Shown here in pieces: positions 52,487-61,114 of a DNA stretch of 64,000 nt. This DNA comes from Paratractidigestivibacter sp963630635 (GTDB lineage: Bacteria > Actinomycetota > Coriobacteriia > Coriobacteriales > Atopobiaceae): NCBI GenBank assembly GCA_963630635.1, contig CAVGOA010000001.1:69557-133556 (forward strand). Direction: 5' to 3'. A program made the translations under genes and the position numbers. Positions within the stretch are counted from its first letter, which is position 1, and every line of letters starts with the position of its first letter. The notes beneath the pieces are model-generated. The model did no database searches, was not told where the DNA came from, and worked only from the letters and a program-made list of their open reading frames with translations.

Positions 52487-53230
52487 ATGGCTAAGATCAC
52501 TATCCAGACCCTGCTCGACGCTGGTGTCCACTACGGTCACCAGACCCGCCGCTGGAACCCCAAGATGAAGTCTTACATCTTTGGTGAGCGCAACGGCATC
52601 TACATCCTTGACCTCAAGCAGACCGTCCTGGGCGCCGATAAGGCCTACTCCTTCCTCAAGGAGACCGCTTCCAAGGGCGGCAAGGTCCTCTTCGTCGGCA
52701 CCAAGAAGCAGGCCCAGGAGCCCGTGGCTACCGAGGCTGCTCGCTGCGGCATGCCTTGGATCAACCAGCGTTGGCTCGGCGGCATGCTCACCAACTTCGT
52801 GACCATGCGCTCCCGCATCAACCGTATGGAGGAGCTCGAGGCCATGGTCGAGGACGGCCGCATGGCTACCCTGCCCAAGAAGGAGCAGGCTGTTCTGGGC
52901 AAGGAGCTCGACAAGCTGCAGAAGAACCTCGGCGGCGTCCGTGACATGACCGCCCTTCCCCAGGCCATCTTCGTCGTCGACTCCAAGCGCGAGGAGATTG
53001 CCATCCGCGAGGCCAACCGTCTGCACATCCCCGTCGTGTCCCTTCTCGACACCAACTCCGACCCCGACGTCATCGATTACGGCATTCCCGCCAACGACGA
53101 CGCCATCCGTTCTGTGTCCCTGATGTGCGAGCTCATGGCCGACGCTGTTCTTGCCGGCTCTGGCAAGGAGCAGATCACCGCTGAGGAGATGGCCGGCACC
53201 GAGGCCGCCGAGGCCCCCGCAGCCGAGTAA
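52487..53230 (+). CDS. rpsB: 30S ribosomal protein S2
   Basis: 247 residues. ITIQTLLDAGVHYGHQTRRWNPKM, ERNGIYILDLKQT, FVGTKKQAQ, NQRWLGGMLTNF and DTNSDPDVIDYGIPANDDAIRS are diagnostic. ATG 52487 follows AGGAGGT. The tail is acidic and Ala-rich. tsf follows after 31 bases in the universal rpsB-tsf pair. Confidence 0.98.
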   Translation: MAKITIQTLLDAGVHYGHQTRRWNPKMKSYIFGERNGIYILDLKQTVLGADKAYSFLKETASKGGKVLFVGTKKQAQEPVATEAARCGMPWINQRWLGGMLTNFVTMRSRINRMEELEAMVEDGRMATLPKKEQAVLGKELDKLQKNLGGVRDMTALPQAIFVVDSKREEIAIREANRLHIPVVSLLDTNSDPDVIDYGIPANDDAIRSVSLMCELMADAVLAGSGKEQITAEEMAGTEAAEAPAAE

Positions 53231-53261
53231 TTACCCGACCGCTTTTATTTAAGGAGAAAGA

Positions 53262-54131
53262 ATGGCTCAGATTACCGCCGCACTGGTTAAGCAGCTCCGT
53301 GAGATGACCGACTCCCCTATGATGGAGTGCAAGAAGGCTCTCGTCGAGGCCGAGGGCGACCTCGAGAAGGCTGTCGACGTCCTGCGCACCATGGGTATCG
53401 CCAAGGCCGTCAAGCGCGCTGGCCGCGACACCAACGAGGGCACCATCGCCACCTATGTCTCTGAGGACGGCAAGACCGGCGCCATCCTCGAGCTCTCCTG
53501 CGAGACCGACTTCGTGGGCACCAACCCCAAGTTCACCGGCTTCGCCGCTAAGCTCGCTCAGGTCGTCGCCGAGAACGACCCCGCCGACGTCGAGGCTCTC
53601 AAGGCCTGCGAGATGGACGGCTCCACTGTCGACGCCGAGCTCACCGAGATGATCCACGTCATCGGCGAGAACATGAAGGTTCTGCGCTTCCAGCGCCTCT
53701 CCGTCGAGAACGGCGCCCTGGCCAGCTACATCCACCTGGGTGGCAAGATCGCCAACGTCGCTGTCTTCGAGTTCTCTAAGCCCGAGACCGCCGCTGCCGA
53801 CGAGTTCAAGAACTTCGCCCACGATGTTGCTATGCAGATCGCCGCTACCGCTCCTGTGGCTGCTTCCCGCGACGACGTGCCTGCCGAGACCGTCGAGCAC
53901 GAGCTCTCCATCTACAAGGCTCAGGCTGCTGAGTCCGGCAAGCCCGAGGCTATCCAGGAGAAGATGGCTCAGGGCCGCCTTGAGAAGTACTTCAAGGAGT
54001 TCGTCCTGTGCGAGCAGGAGTTCGTCAAGGATTCCTCCGTCACCATCGACGGCCTTGCCAAGAAGACCTCTAAGGACCTCGGCGACGAGATCAAGGTCAA
54101 GAGCTTCGTCCTTTACCGCTTTGGCGAGTAA
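53262..54131 (+). CDS. tsf: Elongation factor Ts
   Basis: Recycles EF-Tu-GDP. 289 residues. N-terminal UBA-like domain (LVKQLREMTDSPMMECKKAL), then the nucleotide-exchange core with TDFV in LSCETDFVGTNPKF and a coiled coil. AAGGAG precedes ATG 53262. A strong terminator follows. Length and motifs are normal. Confidence 0.98.
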   Translation: MAQITAALVKQLREMTDSPMMECKKALVEAEGDLEKAVDVLRTMGIAKAVKRAGRDTNEGTIATYVSEDGKTGAILELSCETDFVGTNPKFTGFAAKLAQVVAENDPADVEALKACEMDGSTVDAELTEMIHVIGENMKVLRFQRLSVENGALASYIHLGGKIANVAVFEFSKPETAAADEFKNFAHDVAMQIAATAPVAASRDDVPAETVEHELSIYKAQAAESGKPEAIQEKMAQGRLEKYFKEFVLCEQEFVKDSSVTIDGLAKKTSKDLGDEIKVKSFVLYRFGE

Positions 54132-54155
54132 ATAAGTAGCTCAACCAGTCCTTTT

Positions 54156-54190
54156 AAGGAGCCGGTTACTTTGCGTGACCGGCTCCTTTT
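54156..54190 (+). terminator. Terminator after tsf
   Basis: AAGGAGCCGGTTAC (54156-54169) pairs with GTGACCGGCTCCTT (54175-54188), 14 pairs with one wobble, then TTTT. Confidence 0.92.
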
Positions 54191-54245
54191 ATGTGAAGAG
54201 CGTACCCGCTCGCCTTAAAGTTCGGCGCGGCGTTGTAGGCTCTGA

Positions 54246-54251
54246 TAGAAT
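54246..54251 (+). promoter_or_regulatory. Candidate -10 box (TAGAAT) for pyrH
   Basis: TAGAAT sits 50 bases before the pyrH ribosome site and downstream of the tsf terminator, so a promoter is required here. The -35 element is not clear. Confidence 0.45.
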
Positions 54252-54312
54252 CACACAACAGTATGTTTAGTTGCGTGATTGATTTAGCGTGCCCATCCGA
54301 GTGGAGGTTAGC

Positions 54313-55038
54313 GTGTCTGACTACAAGTACAAGCGCGTTCTTCTTAAGTTGTCCGGAGAGGCCCTTATGGGTTCTCAGTCCTTTGGCATCGATCCTGCCG
54401 TTCCTCAGCGCCTTGCGCGCGAGATTCGCCCCGTCTACGAGGCGGGTGTCCAGGTAGCCGTTGTCGTGGGCGGCGGCAACATCTTCCGCGGCGTCTCTGG
54501 TGCCGCGGCCGGCATGGACCGTGCCCAGGGCGACAACATGGGTATGCTCGCCACCGTCATCAACGCTCTTGCCCTGCAGGACACCTTTGAGCAGGCTGGC
54601 ATGACCTCCCGCGTCATGAGCGCCATTGAGATGCGCCAGATCGCCGAGCCCTATATTCGTCGCCGCGCCATTCGTCACCTTGAGAAGGGCCGCATCACCA
54701 TTTTTGCCGCCGGCACCGGCAACCCCTTCTTTACCACCGACACCGGCGCCGCCCTTCGCGCCTGCGAGATCAACGCCGAGATTCTGATGAAGGCCACCAA
54801 CGTCGACGGCATCTACGACAGCGATCCGCGCAAGAACCCCGACGCCAAGCGCTTTGATTCCATCTCTTACAGCGAGGTCTTGAACCGTGACCTCAAGGTC
54901 ATGGATGCTGCAGCCACGGCTCTTTGCCGCGACAACCAGATGCCCATCATGGTCTTTGACATCAACGCCGACGGCGGCTTCGAGCGCGCCGTGTGCGGCG
55001 AGAACGTGGGCACCACCGTTTACGAGGAGGAGAACTAA
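54313..55038 (+). CDS. pyrH: UMP kinase
   Basis: Phosphorylates UMP to UDP. 241 residues, amino acid kinase fold. YKRVLLKLSGEALMG, VVVGGGNIFRG, GMLATVINALALQD, and GTGNPFFTTDTGAALRA are diagnostic. GTG 54313 is chosen because TGGAGG lies 6 bases upstream; an in-frame ATG at 54289 lacks a site. frr starts 2 bases after the stop. Usual tsf-pyrH-frr order. Confidence 0.97.
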   Translation: MSDYKYKRVLLKLSGEALMGSQSFGIDPAVPQRLAREIRPVYEAGVQVAVVVGGGNIFRGVSGAAAGMDRAQGDNMGMLATVINALALQDTFEQAGMTSRVMSAIEMRQIAEPYIRRRAIRHLEKGRITIFAAGTGNPFFTTDTGAALRACEINAEILMKATNVDGIYDSDPRKNPDAKRFDSISYSEVLNRDLKVMDAAATALCRDNQMPIMVFDINADGGFERAVCGENVGTTVYEEEN

Positions 55039-55040
55039 TC

Positions 55041-55586
55041 ATGAGCCAGCACACCGATTTTGCCAAGGATAAGATGAACAAGTGCATCGACTCCTTGAAG
55101 GCTAACTTCACTCGCGTCCGCTCGGGCCGCGCCAACCCGCACATCCTCGACCCCATTAAGGTCGACTACTACGGCCAGCCCACGCCCATCACCCAGCTTG
55201 CCGCCGTCAAGGTCCCCGAGGCCTCTGTCTTGGTCGTCGAGCCTTGGGACAAGTCCTCGCTTCGTGCCATCGAGCACGCCATCGAGACCTCTGACCTGGG
55301 CATTACTCCCTCCAACGACGGCGTTTGCATTCGCCTGCCGTTCCCCCGTCCCACCGAGGAGCGCCGCCGCGAGCTGGTAAAGGAGTGCAACAAGCTGGCC
55401 GAGGAGGCCCGCGTAGCTGTGCGCAACGTCCGTCGTGACGCCAACGCCAAGATCGAGCGCGACGAGGAGCTGCCCGAGGACGAGCAGACCCGCGAGAAGA
55501 AGGCCGTCCAGAAGGTCACCGATTCTTTCGTGGCTCAGATTGACGATCTTCTCAAGGCCAAGACCGCCGAGGTCATGGAGATCTAG
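55041..55586 (+). CDS. frr: Ribosome recycling factor
   Basis: Splits post-termination ribosomes with EF-G. 181 residues. FTRVRSGRANPHILD, DYYGQPTPITQLA, PWDKSSLRAIEHAI, SDLGITPSNDG and LPFPRPTEERRRELVK are diagnostic. ATG 55041 follows GGAGGAGAA. The stop overlaps the GTG of uppS by one base (TAGTG). Confidence 0.98.
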   Translation: MSQHTDFAKDKMNKCIDSLKANFTRVRSGRANPHILDPIKVDYYGQPTPITQLAAVKVPEASVLVVEPWDKSSLRAIEHAIETSDLGITPSNDGVCIRLPFPRPTEERRRELVKECNKLAEEARVAVRNVRRDANAKIERDEELPEDEQTREKKAVQKVTDSFVAQIDDLLKAKTAEVMEI

Positions 55587-56371
55587 TGGTCTACGATAAA
55601 GAAAAGCTCTTCGAGTACTTCTCGCAGGCACCAGAAGACATCTGCTTAGGCGACGTCGACATGGAGAAGATCCCGTCGCACGTCTCTATCATCATGGACG
55701 GCAACGGCCGCTGGGCACAGGCCCGTGGCCTCGACCGCAGCCAAGGCCACGTAGCGGGCGTCGAGTCGCTGCGCGAGACCGTGACCACCAGCGTGCGTCT
55801 GGGTTTGGACGTCCTTTCTGTCTATGCCTTCTCGACCGAGAACTGGAAGAGGCCGCAAGAAGAGGTCAATCTCCTCATGCATCTTTTTGCGACCACGCTC
55901 TTGCACGAGCTGCCGCTTTTTCACCAGGAAAACGTCAAGCTGCGCTTCTTTGGCGACCTTGATGCCCTTCCTAAGGAGACCCGCGACGTCTTTCAGCAGG
56001 GCCTGGACGAGACGGCCCACCACACGGGCATGACCTTTGCGCTGGCCGTCAACTACGGTTCTCGCGCCGAGATCGCCCGCGCGGCCCGCTCTCTGGCGCA
56101 AAGCTGCGTTGACGGCGAGATTGACCCCGCGGCGATCGACGCCGATGCCGTGGCCAGTCGTCTTTACACGCAAGGACTGCCCGATCCGGACCTTTTGATC
56201 AGGACCTCTGGCGAGCTTCGTCTGTCCAACTATCTGCTGTGGCAGCTGGCCTACACCGAGTTTTACGTCACCGACACTTACTGGCCTGACTTCTCCCGTT
56301 GGGAGTTTTTGCGTGCCGTGAGGTCTTTCCAGAACCGCAACCGTCGCTTCGGGGGTGTTGTTGCTTCGTGA
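55586..56371 (+). CDS. uppS: Undecaprenyl diphosphate synthase
   Basis: Cis-prenyltransferase that makes the C55 carrier for wall synthesis. 261 residues. IIMDGNGRWAQARG contains the catalytic Asp; then GHVAGVESLR, YAFSTENWKRP, and DLLIRTSGELRLSNYLLWQLAYTE. About 30 residues precede the core. The GTG start overlaps frr by one base and cdsA overlaps by 4, so the block is translationally linked. Confidence 0.97.
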   Translation: MVYDKEKLFEYFSQAPEDICLGDVDMEKIPSHVSIIMDGNGRWAQARGLDRSQGHVAGVESLRETVTTSVRLGLDVLSVYAFSTENWKRPQEEVNLLMHLFATTLLHELPLFHQENVKLRFFGDLDALPKETRDVFQQGLDETAHHTGMTFALAVNYGSRAEIARAARSLAQSCVDGEIDPAAIDADAVASRLYTQGLPDPDLLIRTSGELRLSNYLLWQLAYTEFYVTDTYWPDFSRWEFLRAVRSFQNRNRRFGGVVAS

Positions 56372-57357
56372 GCCAGGCTCAAGACAGCAAAGACGTTTCA
56401 ACTTCAAAGCAGCCCCAGGTAAATGGGGCTGCTGCTAACAAGAGCATCGGCCTTGATAGGCAGATTGATAAGCTCGAGGACCGCTGGAACGCCAAGGAAG
56501 ATAAGCGTGCCGCCGGTTCTCTTGCTGGTCAAAAGGCGCGCTCTAAGACCGAGAAGGTCCTTACACGCACGACCTCGGGCGCGATTTATGCGCTGGTCGT
56601 CCTTATCTGCCTCTTTTGTGGCCGCTTTACCACGACCTTGCTCATTATGTGCATGGCATGGTTGTGCTGCTCGGAGTTTTATCGCATCTCTCGCATGGGC
56701 GGGCGCATGCCCAACGAGTCCATCGGTCTTGCGGCGGCGTTGCTTTTCCCGCTCACAGCTTATGCCCGTGGCCTTGTCGCCCTGGTCATCGTGATGTTCC
56801 TCCTGCTTTTCTGCATCGCCTGCTGGTACGTCTTCACGCCGCGTGCCAATATCGCGGATGTGGCCGTAACTGCGCTGGGCCCCCTTTACACGTCGCTTGC
56901 TTTCTCGACCATCGTCTTGATCCGTGCATACGACAAGGGCATTCCCGGGGCTCTTCTCACATTGGGCGTCATGCTCTCTATCTGGGGAAACGATGCGTGC
57001 GCGTACTTTGTTGGCTCTAAGATCGGCGTTCACAAGCTCGCGCCGCGTATCTCTCCCAATAAGAGCTGGGAGGGCTTCTACGGCGGTCTTTTTGCGTCGG
57101 TTCTCATCTGGCTTTTAATGAGCCTTTTTGACATCGTGAACATCTCGGTCCCGTTTGCGCTGTTCTCGGGCCTGGTCGTCGGTTTCTTTGGCGTCATCGG
57201 AGACCTCTTTGAGTCTCGCATCAAGCGTGGCGTGGGCGTCAAGGACTCGGGCAACCTCATGCCGGGCCACGGCGGGCTTCTGGACCGCTCTGATTCTCTT
57301 CTCTTTGGTTGTATGGCTGCTTACTTTCTTCTGCTGGTTGGGGGCGTCTTGGTATGA
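56368..57357 (+). CDS. cdsA: Phosphatidate cytidylyltransferase
   Basis: Makes CDP-diacylglycerol for phospholipids. 329 residues. About 70 hydrophilic, Lys-rich residues come first, then seven or eight membrane helices. The signature near 283-307, SRIKRGVGVKDSGNLMPGHG followed by GLLDR, matches the CdsA pattern exactly. GTG 56368 overlaps the uppS stop (GTGA). The long cytoplasmic N-terminus is typical of Actinomycetota versions. Confidence 0.96.
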   Translation: MSQAQDSKDVSTSKQPQVNGAAANKSIGLDRQIDKLEDRWNAKEDKRAAGSLAGQKARSKTEKVLTRTTSGAIYALVVLICLFCGRFTTTLLIMCMAWLCCSEFYRISRMGGRMPNESIGLAAALLFPLTAYARGLVALVIVMFLLLFCIACWYVFTPRANIADVAVTALGPLYTSLAFSTIVLIRAYDKGIPGALLTLGVMLSIWGNDACAYFVGSKIGVHKLAPRISPNKSWEGFYGGLFASVLIWLLMSLFDIVNISVPFALFSGLVVGFFGVIGDLFESRIKRGVGVKDSGNLMPGHGGLLDRSDSLLFGCMAAYFLLLVGGVLV

Positions 57358-58556
57358 GCATTTTTGAGCAAAGCCTTTATCAGGGCGCTTCTCGCCGCTA
57401 TCCCATTAGGGTCGCGATTCTTGGCTGCTCGGGCTCCATTGGCCAGCAGACCTTGGACGTGTGCCGCCACCATGCCGATAAGCTGCAGGTTGTGGCCTTG
57501 TCGGTCAATACCTCGACTGCCTTTCTAGCGTCTGCCGCCCGTGAGTTCAACGTGGCGCACGTGGCCGTGGCGGATGTCGCGATGAAGGATGACCCCAACC
57601 TGGCGGACCTGCCCAAGGGTTGTCATGTTTCTTTTGGCGAGAAGGCCGTGACCGAGCTGGCAAGCCTTGACGAGGTCGATGTCGTGGTCAACGCCCTTGT
57701 GGGCTTCGCCGGCATCCACGCCGGCTACCAGGCGCTTCTTTGCGGGAAGTCCTTGGCATACGCCAACAAGGAGTCCATCGTCTGCGGCGGCGATCTGCTT
57801 ATGCCGCTGGTCAAGCCGGGCAAGCTCATTCCCGTGGATTCCGAGCACAGCGCTATCTTCCAGTGCATCGTGGGGGAGAACCCCACCGATGTTTCGAAAA
57901 TCTGGCTCACCTGCTCTGGCGGTCCCTTCTACGGCAAAACCCGCGACGAGCTTGCCCAAGTCACCTCTGCCCAGGCACTGGCGCACCCCACTTGGCGTAT
58001 GGGCGCCAAGATCACCATCGACAGCGCGACCCTCATGAATAAGGGCCTGGAGGTCCTAGAGGCAAGCCAGCTCTTTGAGGTCGCCATCGACGACATACGC
58101 GTGTTGGTGCACCGCCAGAGTAAGATTCACTCGATGGTCGAGTTCCGCGACGGCGTTGTGAAGGCGCAGCTTGGTGGCTCGGACATGCGCGCCCCCATTC
58201 AGTACGCGTTGAGCTATCCCCAACGCTGGGAGGCTACGGCCGCCCGCGTCAACTGGTGTGACCAGGACCCCTTTACCTTTGGCGAAGCGGACGAGAATGC
58301 CTTTGGGTGCCTCGCGCTTGCCAAAGAGGCCGGCCGCATCGGTGGCACGATGCCTTGCGTCATGAACGCGGCCAACGAGATCGCAAATGCTGCCTTTAGA
58401 GCCGGTACCTGTGGTTTTCTCGACATTGAAAGCCTGGTTTCTAAGGTCATGACCAAGTCTTGCGCCGAGAAGGTCGAGTCGTGCGAGCAGCTCGTCGAAG
58501 TCGACGCCCGCGCCCGCGCACTGGCAACCGAGCTTCTTTCCGAGGTCGCCAAGTGA
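57354..58556 (+). CDS. dxr: 1-deoxy-D-xylulose 5-phosphate reductoisomerase
   Basis: Second MEP step: DXP to MEP with NADPH. 400 residues. NADPH loop ILGCSGSIGQQTL (about 22-34), VNALVGFAGI, ANKESIVCGG, PVDSEHSAIFQC, and MNKGLEVLEASQLF are all present. ATG 57354 overlaps cdsA as ATGA, and the stop overlaps rseP. With ispG two genes on, it shows the MEP route to isoprenoids. Confidence 0.97.
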   Translation: MSIFEQSLYQGASRRYPIRVAILGCSGSIGQQTLDVCRHHADKLQVVALSVNTSTAFLASAAREFNVAHVAVADVAMKDDPNLADLPKGCHVSFGEKAVTELASLDEVDVVVNALVGFAGIHAGYQALLCGKSLAYANKESIVCGGDLLMPLVKPGKLIPVDSEHSAIFQCIVGENPTDVSKIWLTCSGGPFYGKTRDELAQVTSAQALAHPTWRMGAKITIDSATLMNKGLEVLEASQLFEVAIDDIRVLVHRQSKIHSMVEFRDGVVKAQLGGSDMRAPIQYALSYPQRWEATAARVNWCDQDPFTFGEADENAFGCLALAKEAGRIGGTMPCVMNAANEIANAAFRAGTCGFLDIESLVSKVMTKSCAEKVESCEQLVEVDARARALATELLSEVAK

Positions 58557-59938
58557 ACACCGTCATAAGCGTTCTTTCGGCCGTCTTCTGGGGCATTGTC
58601 GTACTGTCGCTGCTCGTATTTGTCCACGAGGGCGGCCACTTCTTGGCGTCGCGTGCCCTGGGAGTGCGCGTGACCGAGTTCTTCTTGGGACTACCGTGCC
58701 GTTGGCGCATCTCGGCCAAGAGCAAGAAGCTGGGCACCGAATACGGCGTGACCCTGTTTTTGCTGGGCGGCTACAACCGCATTTGCGGCATGTCGGGGGT
58801 CAATGACCCGCTGCTCGCGCCCGCGCTTGAGCTCATCCAAGCACGCGGCCGCATCACGGGCGAGGATTTGGCAGCCGAGCTTGGCTGCGACCTTGAGTGC
58901 GCGTATCGCCTGTTCGAGATTCTGGCAGATTGGGGCTCCATCCGACCGTACTACGACCCAAGCCTGGGCGAAGAACCCAACCAAAAGACCTGGCCCGCCG
59001 CCTTCGAGACCTTGGCCCGCGACGCCGATCTTCTCACCGAGTACGACCGTGGACATGACTTCTCGACCGCCGGCTCCACTGCCGCGGGCGAGCCGCACCC
59101 CATTGCCATGGACGCCGAGAAGTTCCTTGCACAGGAGCGCTCCCACACCTACCTGGGCGCCAACTTCTTTGGTCGTCTTTTTATGCTGCTAGCGGGCCCT
59201 GCGGTAAACATCTTGCTTGCGTTTTTGATCGTGGCTGGCTCAATCATGTACACCGGCGTCTCTTACGTTAAGAACGTCTCGACCATCGCTTCGGTCGAGG
59301 CTGGCTCCTATGCCGAGGCGGCGGGCATCCAGGCGGGAGACACCGTCACGTCCCTTGATGGCCAAGAGGTCTCGACCTGGACCGACCTTCTCGCCGCCTT
59401 GTCGCCCTGCCTGCAAGAGGGCCGCGACTTCTCGCTTACCGTGAAGAGGGGAGAGCAAGAGGTCGATCTTACCGTGGATCTTCCCGACGGACAGGCCGTT
59501 CAAGCCCTGGGCATCAACGCCGTCATCGACGTCTACCACCCCACTTTCCCCGAGGCCGCCAACTACGCCCTGGCCTATGGCAAGCAGGTCGCGACCTATG
59601 CCTTCAAGCTCATTGTCCCCACGCAGACCATGGAGGTTCTAAGCCAGTCGTCTTCTGTCGTGGGTATCTCGGTGATGGCGTCGCAGGCGGCCTCGACGGG
59701 TCCCAGCACGCTGATCCAATACATCGCAGCAATCTCGATGTCGCTGGGCTTCATGAACTTGCTTCCCATCCCGCCCTTGGATGGCGGTAAGATCTTGATC
59801 GAGGCCATCCAGCTTGTGATTCGCCGCGATCTCTCGCTCAAGGTCCAGAATACCATCACCTATGTTGGCCTGGCCTTTTTCCTCTTTATCTTTGTCTTTG
59901 CGTTGAGAAACGACATCCTTAACTTCGTGATTGGGTAG
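58553..59938 (+). CDS. rseP: Site-2 zinc metalloprotease RseP with an inserted winged-helix-like domain
   Basis: Intramembrane protease that cuts regulatory membrane proteins such as anti-sigma factors. 461 residues. Zinc motif HEGGH (25-29) is in the first helix; TEYGVTLFLLGGYNR follows; FFGRLFMLLAGPAVN (206-219) is the next helix; a PDZ domain lies at about 240-320; NLLPIPPLDGG holds the third zinc ligand. Between residues 84 and 190 is an insert of about 105 residues, whose 87-133 part (APALELIQARGRITGEDLAA) looks like a winged helix. Standard relatives have only about 30 residues there. GTG 58553 overlaps dxr by 4 bases. Confidence 0.94.
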   Translation: MNTVISVLSAVFWGIVVLSLLVFVHEGGHFLASRALGVRVTEFFLGLPCRWRISAKSKKLGTEYGVTLFLLGGYNRICGMSGVNDPLLAPALELIQARGRITGEDLAAELGCDLECAYRLFEILADWGSIRPYYDPSLGEEPNQKTWPAAFETLARDADLLTEYDRGHDFSTAGSTAAGEPHPIAMDAEKFLAQERSHTYLGANFFGRLFMLLAGPAVNILLAFLIVAGSIMYTGVSYVKNVSTIASVEAGSYAEAAGIQAGDTVTSLDGQEVSTWTDLLAALSPCLQEGRDFSLTVKRGEQEVDLTVDLPDGQAVQALGINAVIDVYHPTFPEAANYALAYGKQVATYAFKLIVPTQTMEVLSQSSSVVGISVMASQAASTGPSTLIQYIAAISMSLGFMNLLPIPPLDGGKILIEAIQLVIRRDLSLKVQNTITYVGLAFFLFIFVFALRNDILNFVIG

Positions 59939-59949
59939 GTGTTGCACAT

Positions 59950-61041
59950 ATGAGCGACATTACCGAGAAGACCTGTGGGCAGGCCCCGCGAAATCTCACC
60001 CGTCCCGTTATGGTGGGCGGCGTCCAGGTGGGCGGCGGCGCTCCCGTGAGCGTCCAGTCCATGTGCACGACCAACACCGCCGATGCCGCGGCCACCCTGG
60101 CCCAGATTCGCGGCCTGGCAGACGCCGGTTGCGAGATTATCCGCGTAGCCATTCCCAACGCGCGCGTGTTGGACGGCTTCTCGCAGATTTGCGCCGAGTC
60201 GCCGCTTCCCGTGGTGGCCGATATCCACTTCGACCACAAGCTGGCCATCGAGGCTGCCCAGCGCGGCGCCGCGGCCATGCGCATCAACCCCGGCAACATT
60301 GGGGACTGGTCGCGCGTGGATGCCTGCATCGACGCGGCAGGGGAGGCCGGCATCCCCATTCGCATTGGCGTGAACGCCGGTTCTCTTGACAAGTCGATCG
60401 CCGAGGACCAGACGCTTTCCCAGCCCGAGAAGCTCGTGAGCTCGTGCGAGGCTTTTGTCGATCACTTTGAGAACCGTGGCTTTGACAAGATCGTGCTCTC
60501 GGCCAAGGCGCACGACGTGCCTACGACCCTTGCCACCTATCGCATGCTCTCCCAGCGTCTGCCGCAGTACCCGCTGCACGTTGGCGTGACCGAGGCCGGC
60601 ACCCTGCGCCAGGGCACCGTCAAGAACGCCTGCGGCATAGGCATCCTCCTTGAGCAGGGGATTGGCGACACGATGCGTCTCTCCCTCACGGCAGATCCGG
60701 TCGAAGAGGTCTACGTTGCCTGGGACCTTTTAAGCGCCCTCGGCATGCGACGTCTGCGCCCCGAGCTGGTGAGCTGCCCCACCTGCGGTCGCTGCCAGGT
60801 CAATATGATTCCTATTGCCGAGGAGGTTTCTCGGCGCCTGCAAAGCATCGCTGCCCCGATCAGCGTCGCCGTCATGGGCTGCGCGGTCAACGGCCCCGGC
60901 GAGGCCAAGGATGCCGATATCGGCATGGCGAGCGGCCAGGGTCAGGCGATGCTCTTTGCCAAGGGCGAGCCGATCCGCCGCGTGCCAGAAGACCAAATGG
61001 TCGACGAGCTGTTCCAAGAGATCCAAGAGCGCTTTCTTTAG
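59950..61041 (+). CDS. ispG: 4-hydroxy-3-methylbut-2-enyl diphosphate synthase (flavodoxin)
   Basis: Sixth MEP step, a 4Fe-4S reductase making HMBPP. 363 residues. VSVQSMCTTNTADAAATLAQI, RINPGNIG, and the cluster ligands SCPTCGRCQ (about 276-284) with GCAVNGPGEAKDADIG (about 311). ATG 59950 is 11 bases after rseP. dxr-rseP-ispG is a classic order. Confidence 0.97.
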   Translation: MSDITEKTCGQAPRNLTRPVMVGGVQVGGGAPVSVQSMCTTNTADAAATLAQIRGLADAGCEIIRVAIPNARVLDGFSQICAESPLPVVADIHFDHKLAIEAAQRGAAAMRINPGNIGDWSRVDACIDAAGEAGIPIRIGVNAGSLDKSIAEDQTLSQPEKLVSSCEAFVDHFENRGFDKIVLSAKAHDVPTTLATYRMLSQRLPQYPLHVGVTEAGTLRQGTVKNACGIGILLEQGIGDTMRLSLTADPVEEVYVAWDLLSALGMRRLRPELVSCPTCGRCQVNMIPIAEEVSRRLQSIAAPISVAVMGCAVNGPGEAKDADIGMASGQGQAMLFAKGEPIRRVPEDQMVDELFQEIQERFL

Positions 61042-61051
61042 GCGCATGTAA

Positions 61052-61057
61052 TAGAAT
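61052..61057 (+). promoter_or_regulatory. Candidate -10 box (TAGAAT) for proS
   Basis: TAGAAT lies just after the ispG stop and 42 bases before the proS ribosome site GAAAGG (61099). No good -35 is seen; weak evidence. Confidence 0.3.
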
Positions 61058-61114
61058 CAGTAAAGGTTTTCTCGGTAAAGACGCGCAATAATCGCGCTGA
61101 AAGGTTGGTTTGGT

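Noticed and set aside
58460..58552. Longer N-terminus for rseP
   Set aside because: The upstream frame lies inside dxr; GTG 58553 overlapping the dxr stop gives the expected short start before the HEGGH helix.
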